Made by a program: the position numbers and the translations under genes | Shown here: positions 1 to 5,647 of the stretch, one piece after another | How the letters are laid out: every line of letters starts with the position of its first letter | How positions within the stretch are numbered: position 1 is the first letter of the stretch | Source: Phycisphaerae bacterium | GTDB taxonomy: Bacteria; Planctomycetota; Phycisphaerae; UBA1845; Fen-1342 | Reading direction: 5' to 3' | DNA length: 8,583 bases | NCBI GenBank assembly: GCA_026984555.1 | Contig: JALSRY010000615.1 | Location: 1-8,583, forward strand | Notes under the pieces: generated by a model | The model's database searches: none | What the model saw: the letters and a program-made list of their open reading frames with translations, nothing else | Told to the model about the DNA's origin: nothing

Positions 1-1320
1 GCACGAGTTGCGCAGTGCGTCGGTAGCTCTCTGCGGCCCGTGCGTGGCGTGATACATGTTGTAGATCCAACAGCGGAAGCGGTTGGGCTGCTCCGGCCGG
101 AAGACTCCGTTGCACTCGATCGTTGTCTCCGGTCTGACCACGCCCTCGGCCAGCGCGCCGTAGAGCGCGATGACCTTGCAGGTCGAACCCGGAGGATAGA
201 TCCCGGCGACCGCCCGGAAACGCGTCGGCATCCAGCGTGCATCGCGGATCATCTCCGCGTAACGCGTGCGATACTCGTCATACCCATACGCCGGATAACT
301 CACCAGCGCCAGCACGTCCCGCGTGGCCGCATCGATCACGACCGCTGCCCCGCCGCAAGGATTCTCACTACGGTCCACGGCGTCCTTGAGGATGGCGTAG
401 GCTCGATCCTGAATGTCACGATCGATCGTCAGTCGAACATTCCGCCCGGGAACCGGATCGAGCCGTTCGAGGATACTGCGGTCGAAATCTTCGACGACAC
501 GACCGCGCGTGCCGCGCAGCGTCAGTTCCGCCAGACGCTCGACACCGCTGACACCACAGCGATCGCCCGCTCGCAACCCGCGCAGCTCGTCCTCGCGTAG
601 CGGATCGTGTTCGATGCGGTCCGGACTCGCCGATCCCACCCGCCCCAGCACATGCACCAGATTGTCGGCGCCGCGCGCCACCCGCCGCGCGCTGGGCACC
701 ACACGCAACCACGGGTTGTGCGGTTCGAGCGCGACCCGAATCGCCAGCGCCTGCCGCTCGTCCAAACCGGCGATGAGCGTGTGAAATGTGTGCTCCTCCG
801 CGATTTCTTCGATGATCGGCGAGCGTTTGCGGACAAACGATTTCACCCGCTCGACACGCGCCCGGATCTTGCGGGCCCGTCCGGCAAGCTCCTGTCGCGA
901 TGTGCCACACAGTTCGTCCAGACGCCCCCACAACCGGTCGATCCGCCGCCGCAGATCACTGGCGATCTCGCGAGTGGGCATCTCTGCCGGATAACCACCC
1001 CGTTTGCGCAACGCGCGGGCAACCGCGCGCAGATATGCCCGCGTGGCCGGCGGTTCATCCCCGCCGACAAGCATGCTCAACACCTCGTACCGCACGGCGA
1101 CGTCCGAAGTCGGCTCATCCGCGACCAGTACCCGGCCGTTTCGATCGAGAATGCTGCCGCGCGGCGCGGCCAAGTAGCGCACCGGGCGTGTCAGCATCCG
1201 GTCCGCCAGGGCCTCGTAGGTGTCGGCCCGAAGCACTTGGATATCGACCAGGCGCACCACCACAAGCGCCGCAACGGCCGTCATCAAGATGACAAACCAC
1301 TTGAGCCGTCGTGCGAACAA
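1..1320 (-). CDS. mrdA: Penicillin-binding protein 2 (class B transpeptidase), C-terminus cut by window edge
   Basis: Peptidoglycan D,D-transpeptidase of the PBP2/MrdA type, which crosslinks the wall during elongation with RodA. It is anchored in the inner membrane with its catalytic domain in the periplasm. Seen: the minus strand is open without a stop from 1320 to the window edge (440 codons). A basic N-terminus (RRLK) precedes a hydrophobic segment at residues ~8-23. RGSILDRNG at 54-62 is the usual class B motif after the anchor. HVLGRVG (~223-229), SGVE (~258-261) and NVRLTID (~294-300) are pedestal motifs. The catalytic SxxK is STCK, with nucleophile S379 and K382, inside PPGSTCKV. An RCW motif at 416-418 precedes the start of the second motif (ALRNSC, S439), whose Asn would be the next codon beyond the edge. 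The KTG motif is also off-window. The TTG start is chosen because GGAGG lies six bases upstream. Residues ~85-180 are unusually charged and make the pedestal longer than in E. coli PBP2. The FtsI/PBP3 type is less likely because of the RCW region. Confidence 0.88.
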   Translation of the reverse strand, partial: MFARRLKWFVILMTAVAALVVVRLVDIQVLRADTYEALADRMLTRPVRYLAAPRGSILDRNGRVLVADEPTSDVAVRYEVLSMLVGGDEPPATRAYLRAVARALRKRGGYPAEMPTREIASDLRRRIDRLWGRLDELCGTSRQELAGRARKIRARVERVKSFVRKRSPIIEEIAEEHTFHTLIAGLDERQALAIRVALEPHNPWLRVVPSARRVARGADNLVHVLGRVGSASPDRIEHDPLREDELRGLRAGDRCGVSGVERLAELTLRGTRGRVVEDFDRSILERLDPVPGRNVRLTIDRDIQDRAYAILKDAVDRSENPCGGAAVVIDAATRDVLALVSYPAYGYDEYRTRYAEMIRDARWMPTRFRAVAGIYPPGSTCKVIALYGALAEGVVRPETTIECNGVFRPEQPNRFRCWIYNMYHATHGPQRATDALRNSC

Positions 1321-1326
1321 GCTGCG

Positions 1327-1331
1327 CCTCC
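1327..1331 (-). promoter_or_regulatory. Ribosome binding site deciding a TTG start for the PBP2 gene
   Basis: On the minus strand GGAGG lies six bases upstream of TTG (1320-1318). No ATG or GTG in this frame lies between the upstream in-frame stop (near 1575) and the membrane segment. The first in-frame ATG (1284) would remove half of that segment. The TTG is therefore the best start. Confidence 0.65.
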
Positions 1332-1381
1332 GTGCCTGCCCGGGGCGCGCGGCGAAACGACGCGCCCACCCCGGACGCCGA

Positions 1382-1390
1382 ATTGTAGCA
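1382..1390 (-). promoter_or_regulatory. Extended -10 promoter for the PBP2 gene
   Basis: The minus strand reads TGCTACAAT, which matches an extended -10 element (TGnTATAAT) with one mismatch. The -10 hexamer is 61 bases upstream of the TTG start, implying a leader of about 50-55 bases. The -35 position at 17-bp spacing (1410-1405, GGTCTG) is poor, as is common with extended -10 promoters. The same GCTACAAT core occurs in front of the pyruvate dehydrogenase genes. Confidence 0.45.
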
Positions 1391-1551
1391 CGAACGGTCC
1401 GCCACAGACCCGGCGGCTCGCCGTGACCATCCTGCCGTCGGCCCCGTCCGGAGCTACCGCGACTGCGGGTGTCGTCTCGCCTCTGCCGGGAAGAAACCCG
1501 CCGGCCGCGGCATCCAACAGTCGGTGTTCGGGGCAAGACGCCCCCGCGAAT

Positions 1552-1557
1552 AGGAGA
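1552..1557 (+). promoter_or_regulatory. Ribosome binding site of the small lipoprotein gene
   Basis: AGGAGA lies six bases before ATG at 1564. It singles out this ATG as the start, although the frame stays open far upstream (an in-frame ATG at 607 lies inside the antisense of the PBP gene). Confidence 0.7.
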
Positions 1558-1563
1558 CCCGCG

Positions 1564-1719
1564 ATGAAAAAACTACTGATCGTCCTCTTGGTCGTGCCGC
1601 TCGTGCTGGCGGCCGGCTGCGCTGCCCAAAAACGCAGCACGGACTACACCGGGCACAGCAAACCCACCACCACAAACAACGTGGAGGCCAACTACCCCTG
1701 GGATCTCGAATCCATGTAA
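1564..1719 (+). CDS. Small lipoprotein, 51 residues, function unknown
   Basis: A predicted tiny lipoprotein. Seen: the start MKK is followed by a hydrophobic run at residues 4-17, then a lipobox LAAGC with the lipidated cysteine at C19. Cleavage there leaves a mature peptide of only 33 residues. That peptide is polar, has a KPTTTNN stretch in the middle, and ends in YPWDLESM. The residue after the cysteine is Ala rather than Asp; under the E. coli sorting rule that would favour the outer membrane, but the rule may not hold here. A strong AGGAGA site sits six bases upstream. The gene is divergent from the PBP gene, so a cell-envelope role is possible but unproven. I do not recognise the family. 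It resembles entericidin-sized lipoproteins in length only. It is easy to miss because the open frame extends hundreds of bases upstream. Confidence 0.75.
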   Translation: MKKLLIVLLVVPLVLAAGCAAQKRSTDYTGHSKPTTTNNVEANYPWDLESM

Positions 1720-2031
1720 CGCCCTGCGGCCACCGGCTGCATGCGCTATGGCGTGCCCAAGACCCGCGGCGGCCGCTCGCCTGGAGAGCCAAACGGCCCA
1801 GGCCGGCTCGACGCCGCGGGTTTCGACGCCCCCGGCGTCCAACCACCCCGGTCGCAATACCGCCCAGAATCTGCCCGTCGTGAGCAATCCTGAACCAACT
1901 GTGCGATGCAACCTGGGCCTGCCTCTCGCACGGCCCCCCGACCGTCGCGCCGTGTTACCTGCGCTCCCCAACCCGCGACCCACCCCGGCGACATCCGCGT
2001 GAACACACAGGCCCAACGACGCATCCCGCCC
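1720..2031. other. Non-coding stretch upstream of the dehydrogenase operon, C-rich in its second half
   Basis: This stretch of about 310 bases has no credible gene. The longest plus-strand frame (1748-2002) encodes a Pro/Ala/Arg-rich sequence with no ribosome binding site or recognisable domain. From about 1841 to 2030 the plus strand has roughly twice as many C as G by hand count, and few long stems. That is the composition expected of a Rho-utilisation region, so it could end lipoprotein transcription before the downstream promoter. An imperfectly placed 7-bp GC stem (1810-1816 with 1833-1839) has a 16-base loop and no T-tract. Confidence 0.4.
1725..1741 (+). terminator. Weak stem-loop just after the lipoprotein gene
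   Basis: Six bases after the TAA stop, TGCGGCC can pair with GGCTGCA (seven pairs, one of them G-U) around a three-base loop. No T-tract follows, so it is not a canonical intrinsic terminator. It may stabilise the 3' end or be chance in GC-rich DNA. Confidence 0.22.
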
Positions 2032-2057
2032 CCTCGTGGTGTTGTTCCACCACGAGG
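2032..2057. repeat. Perfect 10-bp inverted repeat, candidate operator
   Basis: CCTCGTGGTG (2032-2041) and CACCACGAGG (2048-2057) are exact reverse complements separated by six bases. The spacer is the proposed -35 hexamer (TTGTTC) and the right arm lies in the -35/-10 spacer. A dimeric regulator bound here would block RNA polymerase. A terminator is less likely because CCCCGG follows instead of a T-tract. The regulator is unknown; the arms do not resemble the E. coli PdhR site. Confidence 0.55.
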
Positions 2058-2070
2058 CCCCGGCTACAAT
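2042..2070 (+). promoter_or_regulatory. Promoter of the pyruvate dehydrogenase operon
   Basis: TTGTTC (2042-2047) and TACAAT (2065-2070) are separated by 17 bases, the optimal sigma-70 spacing. The -10 differs from TATAAT at one position; the -35 keeps TTG but is otherwise weak. Transcription would start near 2077, giving a leader of about 53 bases before the GTG start. The weak -35, embedded in an inverted repeat, suggests regulation by a repressor or activator. Confidence 0.5.
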
Positions 2071-2089
2071 GCCGCTCCCGTTTTCGGAT

Positions 2090-2109
2090 GCGGGTCTGGG
2101 CCGACCCGC
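2090..2109 (+). promoter_or_regulatory. Leader hairpin just before the E1 alpha ribosome binding site
   Basis: GCGGGTC (2090-2096) pairs perfectly with GACCCGC (2103-2109) around a six-base loop. The stem lies in the proposed mRNA leader and ends about ten bases before AAGGA. An A-rich single-stranded tract follows. It could shape access to the ribosome binding site or protect the 5' end. It also overlaps the alternative ATG at 2088, which makes that start less likely. Confidence 0.4.
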
Positions 2110-2117
2110 CGCAGAAA

Positions 2118-2123
2118 AAAGGA
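2118..2123 (+). promoter_or_regulatory. Ribosome binding site deciding a GTG start for E1 alpha
   Basis: AAAGGA sits in an A-rich tract six bases before GTG at 2130. The in-frame ATG at 2088 has no such site, lies only about ten bases after the proposed transcription start, and overlaps a hairpin. GTG at 2130 is therefore preferred. Confidence 0.65.
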
Positions 2124-2129
2124 AACCGA

Positions 2130-3248
2130 GTGCCTCGCGAGAACATACCATTGCCGTGCCGGGTCGAGTCGCTGTCCGTCCTTTCCGCCGACGGCGTGCT
2201 CGACAAGGACTTGGAGCCGAAGCTGCCCGAAGCGGACCTGAAGCGTCTTTATCGGACCATGCTGGCGTCCCGGATGCTCGACCAACGATGCCTCATGCTC
2301 CAACGCCAAGGGCGACTCGGCACCTACGGACCCTGCCGCGGGCAGGAAGCAACCCCCCTCGGCGTCGCGTACTGCCTGCGGGAAGAAGACTGGTTCGTCC
2401 CCACCTACCGCGAGCTTCCCGCCTACCTCTGGCGTGGCTGGCCGATGGAAAAGCACTTGTACTGGTGGGGTGGCTCCGAACTCGGCTCGGCCACGCCCGA
2501 CGGCATCAACGATCTGCCCCTGTGCGTCCCCATCGGAACACAATGCCAGCACGCAATGGGCATCGCCTGGGGATGCAAGTTGCGCGGCGACAACACCATC
2601 TGCGCGTGTTTTGTCGGCGACGGTGGGACATCGCAAGGCGACTTCCACGAAGCCATGAACTTCGCCACCGTCTACCACGTCCCGCTGGTCATGGTAATCC
2701 AGAACAATCACTGGGCCATCTCCCTCCCGCGCCACAAGCAATCCGCATCGCAAACGCTTGCGCAGAAAGCCCTTGCATACGGCATCGACGGAATCCAGGT
2801 CGACGGCAACGACATCCTCGCCGTCATCGCCGCAACCAGCGAGGCCGTCGAGAAGGCCCGCACCGGCGGCGGCCCCACCGTCATCGAAGCGATCACGTAC
2901 CGCCTGATGATGCACACCACCGCCGACGACCCCAAGAAATACCGCACTGCTGAAGAGGTCGCCGAATGGGAAAAACGCGACCCCCTGCCCCGTTTCGCCG
3001 GCTACCTTCGGCAAAAGGGGATCCTCGACGACGATACCGAAGCCGCTTTCAAAGACGAGATCAACGCGGAAATCGAACACGCGGTCGAAATCTACGAGAA
3101 TACCCAGCACGACCCGTTCGACATGTTCCGCTACATGTATGCCGAAATGACCCCGGAACTCCAGCGACAGATGGCGGAACTGAAACGACACCTGGAGACA
3201 CCCCTGCCGGCGCCCTCGCCGCGCGAGCAGGCGGGAGACGTAGTCTGA
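2130..3248 (+). CDS. pdhA: Pyruvate dehydrogenase E1 component, alpha subunit
   Basis: With E1 beta it forms the cytoplasmic thiamine-diphosphate enzyme that decarboxylates pyruvate and loads the acetyl group onto the E2 lipoyl arm. The product is 372 residues from the GTG start, normal for the family. Seen: LQRQGRLGTYGPCRGQEA near residues 57-74, which matches the PDH-type subunit of Bacillus rather than branched-chain enzymes (typically QRQGRISFY). The thiamine-diphosphate motif runs from GDGGTSQGD (163-171) to QNN (191-193) about 30 residues later. PTYRE lies at 91-95. The region near H262 (MMHTTADDPKKYRT) is the conserved loop that usually reads GPHT.xDDP. The first gene of a three-gene operon, it has its own promoter, inverted repeat and leader hairpin upstream. 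E1 beta begins 44 bases after its stop. Odd: the last dozen residues (PAPSPREQAGDVV) look like low-complexity extension. An acetoin or branched-chain dehydrogenase is a less likely alternative. Confidence 0.93.
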   Translation: MPRENIPLPCRVESLSVLSADGVLDKDLEPKLPEADLKRLYRTMLASRMLDQRCLMLQRQGRLGTYGPCRGQEATPLGVAYCLREEDWFVPTYRELPAYLWRGWPMEKHLYWWGGSELGSATPDGINDLPLCVPIGTQCQHAMGIAWGCKLRGDNTICACFVGDGGTSQGDFHEAMNFATVYHVPLVMVIQNNHWAISLPRHKQSASQTLAQKALAYGIDGIQVDGNDILAVIAATSEAVEKARTGGGPTVIEAITYRLMMHTTADDPKKYRTAEEVAEWEKRDPLPRFAGYLRQKGILDDDTEAAFKDEINAEIEHAVEIYENTQHDPFDMFRYMYAEMTPELQRQMAELKRHLETPLPAPSPREQAGDVV

Positions 3249-3253
3249 GGCGA

Positions 3254-3279
3254 GCGAGCGCCCGCTTGACGGGGCTCGC
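3254..3279 (+). promoter_or_regulatory. Intercistronic hairpin between E1 alpha and E1 beta
   Basis: GCGAGC (3254-3259) pairs with GCTCGC (3274-3279). After a single bulged G, CCC (3261-3263) pairs with GGG (3271-3273), leaving a seven-base loop. It fills most of the 44-base gap and ends one base before the GAGG site for E1 beta (3281-3284). No T-tract follows. It could adjust the E1 alpha to E1 beta ratio through translation or mRNA stability. A second copy of GCGAGC at 3250-3255 permits an alternative pairing. Confidence 0.4.
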
Positions 3280-3292
3280 AGAGGTACGACGA

Positions 3293-4273
3293 ATGGCACA
3301 ACTGACGATGGTCCAAGCGCTGAACCTCGCACTCGCGGAGTTGATGCGCGATGATCCGGATGTACTCGTGCTCGGCGAAGACGTCGGCGTGGATGGAGGC
3401 GTGTTTCGCGTCACCGACGGACTCTACCAGGAGTTCGGCGACCAACGCGTGATCGACACCCCGCTGGCCGAAGCCGCCATCGTCGGGGCGGCGATCGGCC
3501 TTTGCGTGCGCGGGTTCCGCCCCGTGTGCGAAATGCAGTTCGACGGCTTTTCGTTCCCGGCGTTTCACCACATCGAGGGGCACGTGCGCCGCCTGCGCAA
3601 CCGCACCCGCGGACGCTTCACATGCCCAATGGTGGTGCGCATGCCCTACGGCGGCGGCATTCGCGCGATCGAGCACCACAGCGAAGCACCCGAAGCCACC
3701 TACGCACACCTCGCAGGCCTGAAAGTGGTGATTCCCTCCGGACCGAGAAATGCCCGGGCGCTCTTGCGAACCGCCGTGCTCGACCCCGACCCGGTGATTT
3801 TTTTCGAGCCCAAGGCGTCGTACCGGGCGTTCCGCGAGGAAGTGCCGGACGATCCCGAAACACTGCCGATCGGCAAGGGAGTCGTGGCGCGGGCCGGCCG
3901 CGATGCGACGATCATCTCCTACGGTGCGACGCTCCGGGCGGCCCTGGAGGCGGCGGAGGAGCTTTACGACGAATACCATATCGACGCGGAAGTCCTCGAC
4001 CTGTTGAGCGTGGCGCCGCTCGATGCCGAATTGATCCACGAATCTGTCCGCAAGACCGGCCGGGTCGTCGTGGCACACGAGGCACCGCGTCATTGCGGCG
4101 TCGGCGCGGAGATCGTGGCGCGGATCGTCGAGGAGAGCCTGCTGTTCCTCGAGGCCCCCGTGGCCCGGGTCACGGGCTTCGACACGATCATCCCGTTTTT
4201 CGTAAACGAAAAAGCCTATCTGCCCGACGCGGCGCGGATCGTGCGGGCCACGGTCGAGACGCTGGCGTTCTGA
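3293..4273 (+). CDS. pdhB: Pyruvate dehydrogenase E1 component, beta subunit
   Basis: Partner of E1 alpha in the heterotetrameric decarboxylase; it binds the pyrimidine end of thiamine diphosphate and docks on the peripheral-subunit-binding domain of E2. The product is 326 residues, the family norm. Seen: MAQLTMVQAL at the start and GEDVGVDGGVFRVTDGL at ~28-44, both very like Bacillus PdhB. DTPLAE at 55-60 carries the conserved glutamate (E60) that activates the cofactor. EMQFDGF lies at ~80-86, GGGIRAIEHHS at ~120-130, and VVIPSGP at ~145-151. The C-terminal transketolase-like domain includes IISYGA (~207-212) and ends in an ordinary helix. The start ATG has GAGG eight bases upstream; the frame is open further upstream but that part overlaps E1 alpha. 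It lies 44 bases after E1 alpha and 57 bases before E2 on the same strand, so co-transcription is expected. Confidence 0.94.
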   Translation: MAQLTMVQALNLALAELMRDDPDVLVLGEDVGVDGGVFRVTDGLYQEFGDQRVIDTPLAEAAIVGAAIGLCVRGFRPVCEMQFDGFSFPAFHHIEGHVRRLRNRTRGRFTCPMVVRMPYGGGIRAIEHHSEAPEATYAHLAGLKVVIPSGPRNARALLRTAVLDPDPVIFFEPKASYRAFREEVPDDPETLPIGKGVVARAGRDATIISYGATLRAALEAAEELYDEYHIDAEVLDLLSVAPLDAELIHESVRKTGRVVVAHEAPRHCGVGAEIVARIVEESLLFLEAPVARVTGFDTIIPFFVNEKAYLPDAARIVRATVETLAF

Positions 4274-4330
4274 GCACCCGCCCGACTTCCGGCGTCTGCA
4301 TGGGGCATCAACCAACAGGACTGCGAAACG

Positions 4331-5647
4331 ATGTTTGAGTTCAAACTCCCGGATCTCGGCGAGGGCGTCCACGAGGGCCAGGTTGTCAGCGTGATGGTCA
4401 AGGAAGGCGAAACCGTCGCCGAGTTTCAGCCCGTCCTCGAAATCGAGACCGACAAGGCCGCCGTCGAGATTCCCTCCCCCAAGGCGGGAACAATCAGAAA
4501 GCTCTTCGTCGAACCCGGGCAGGTCGTCAACGTCGGCGATGTGATGTTCACGATCGAGGAAGCCGGCGGCTCAACCGCGCCAGAGACGAAACCCGCCGCG
4601 CAATCCGCCACTCCGCCCGCCGCGCAGCCCACCGTTTCGCCGGCGCCAAGCTCCACCCCGGCGGCAGAATCCGCGCCCCAGCCCGCAGCGGTCGCGCCGT
4701 CGTCGGCAACCGTCGAACGCACCGGCCCGGTGCCCGCCGCACCGGTGGTGCGCAAGCTCGCCCGCGAACTGGGCGTGGACATCCGGCAGGTTCCCGCCAC
4801 CGGCCCTGGCGGGCGCGTATTGCGGGAAGATGTCGAACGTTTCGCCCGCGGCGGCGGTGCACCGCCCCCCCCGGCGGAGGCGCCCGCGGCGACCCAGACC
4901 GCGTCCGTTCCAACGGCCGCCCTGCCCGACTTTTCCCAGTACGGCCCCATCCGCCGCGAGCAGCCCTCGCAAATCCGCAAGACCATCGCTCGGCAGATGA
5001 CGCGGGCCTGGCTCAGCGTGCCGCGCGTGACCCATTCGGATACGGCCGACGTGACCGAACTCGAAAACTATCGCAAACGCTTCAATGCCTCGCTCGCGGA
5101 CGGACAGCCCCGTATCACCATGACCGCGATCGTGATGAAGGCGGTCGCGGGGGCGCTGCGCAAGTACCCCATGCTCAACTGCACCTACGACGCCGAGGGT
5201 AGCGAAGTCATCTACAAGGACTACGTGAACCTCGGCATCGCGGTGGACACGCCGCGGGGCCTGGTCGTCCCGGTGATACGCAACGTCGAGCACAAGGGGC
5301 TGACGCAACTGGCCACGGAGCTGGCGGACCTGGCGGAGCGGACGCGGGCCGCCAAGTTCGACATCGCAGAGCTGCGCGGTGCCACCTTTACGATCACGAA
5401 CGTCGGGGCTTTGGGCGGCGAGTTTGTCACGCCGATGGTCAACACGCCCGAAGTGGGCATCCTGGCGATGGGACGCGCACGCTGGCAGCCCAAAGTGGTC
5501 GAGGACATGCAGATCGTGCCGCGACGATTGATGCCGTTGTCGTTGTCTTTCGATCACCGGATCGTGGACGGCGCGGACGGCGCACGGTTCACGAGCACGA
5601 TCATCGGCGCGTTGGAAAACCCGCTCGAGCTGTTGAGCCTGGTCTAA
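4331..5647 (+). CDS. pdhC: Dihydrolipoamide acetyltransferase, E2 of pyruvate dehydrogenase
   Basis: Core of the complex: its lipoyl arm takes the acetyl group from E1, and the catalytic domain passes it to CoA, making acetyl-CoA. The product is 438 residues. Domains seen in order: one lipoyl domain (~1-78, lipoylated K42 in ETDKAAVEIPSP); a long Ala/Pro/Ser-rich flexible linker (~79-136); an E1/E3-binding domain (~137-171, VVRKLARELGVD then GPGGRVLREDV); a second Ala/Pro-rich linker (~172-205); and the acyltransferase domain (~208-438), with catalytic H409 and D413 in SFDHRIVDG. The N-terminus FEFKLPDLGEGVHEG closely follows Bacillus E2, which forms a 60-mer; the assembly here is inferred. 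AGGA lies ten bases before the ATG, a slightly long spacing. No E3 gene follows. The stop codon overlaps that of the convergent WD40 gene, so there is no room for a terminator between them. A branched-chain E2 is possible but less likely given the neighbours. Confidence 0.93.
   Translation: MFEFKLPDLGEGVHEGQVVSVMVKEGETVAEFQPVLEIETDKAAVEIPSPKAGTIRKLFVEPGQVVNVGDVMFTIEEAGGSTAPETKPAAQSATPPAAQPTVSPAPSSTPAAESAPQPAAVAPSSATVERTGPVPAAPVVRKLARELGVDIRQVPATGPGGRVLREDVERFARGGGAPPPPAEAPAATQTASVPTAALPDFSQYGPIRREQPSQIRKTIARQMTRAWLSVPRVTHSDTADVTELENYRKRFNASLADGQPRITMTAIVMKAVAGALRKYPMLNCTYDAEGSEVIYKDYVNLGIAVDTPRGLVVPVIRNVEHKGLTQLATELADLAERTRAAKFDIAELRGATFTITNVGALGGEFVTPMVNTPEVGILAMGRARWQPKVVEDMQIVPRRLMPLSLSFDHRIVDGADGARFTSTIIGALENPLELLSLV

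Larger units (their letters stand above)
1321..1563. other. Divergent intergenic region between PBP2 and lipoprotein genes
   Basis: These 243 bases separate two genes that point away from each other. They hold the minus-strand promoter and ribosome binding site of the PBP gene and the plus-strand ribosome binding site of the lipoprotein gene. I see no convincing -35/-10 pair for the plus strand, so the lipoprotein promoter is unassigned. Reading frames crossing this stretch look like GC-driven shadows. Confidence 0.6.

Noticed and set aside
607..1563. Upstream extension of the lipoprotein frame to ATG 607
   Set aside because: It would bury the signal peptide in the middle of a protein and lies antisense to the PBP gene; the ribosome binding site and lipobox place the start at 1564.
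1748..2002. Possible 84-residue protein in the intergenic region
   Set aside because: Pro/Ala/Arg-rich low-complexity translation, no ribosome binding site, no recognisable fold.
2032..2057. Inverted repeat read as an intrinsic terminator
   Set aside because: No T-tract follows on either strand, and it overlaps a promoter with good spacing.
2088..2129. ATG 2088 as the start of E1 alpha
   Set aside because: No ribosome binding site, overlaps a hairpin, and is very close to the proposed transcription start; GTG 2130 has AAAGGA at good spacing.
2064..3332. Long minus-strand open frame (422 codons) antisense to E1 alpha
   Set aside because: It mirrors a certain gene with GC-biased third positions; its translation has no recognisable domain and no good start signal.
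3131..4372. Long minus-strand open frame (413 codons) antisense to E1 beta
   Set aside because: Shadow of E1 beta in GC-rich DNA; no domain, and it also runs into the starts and ends of real genes.
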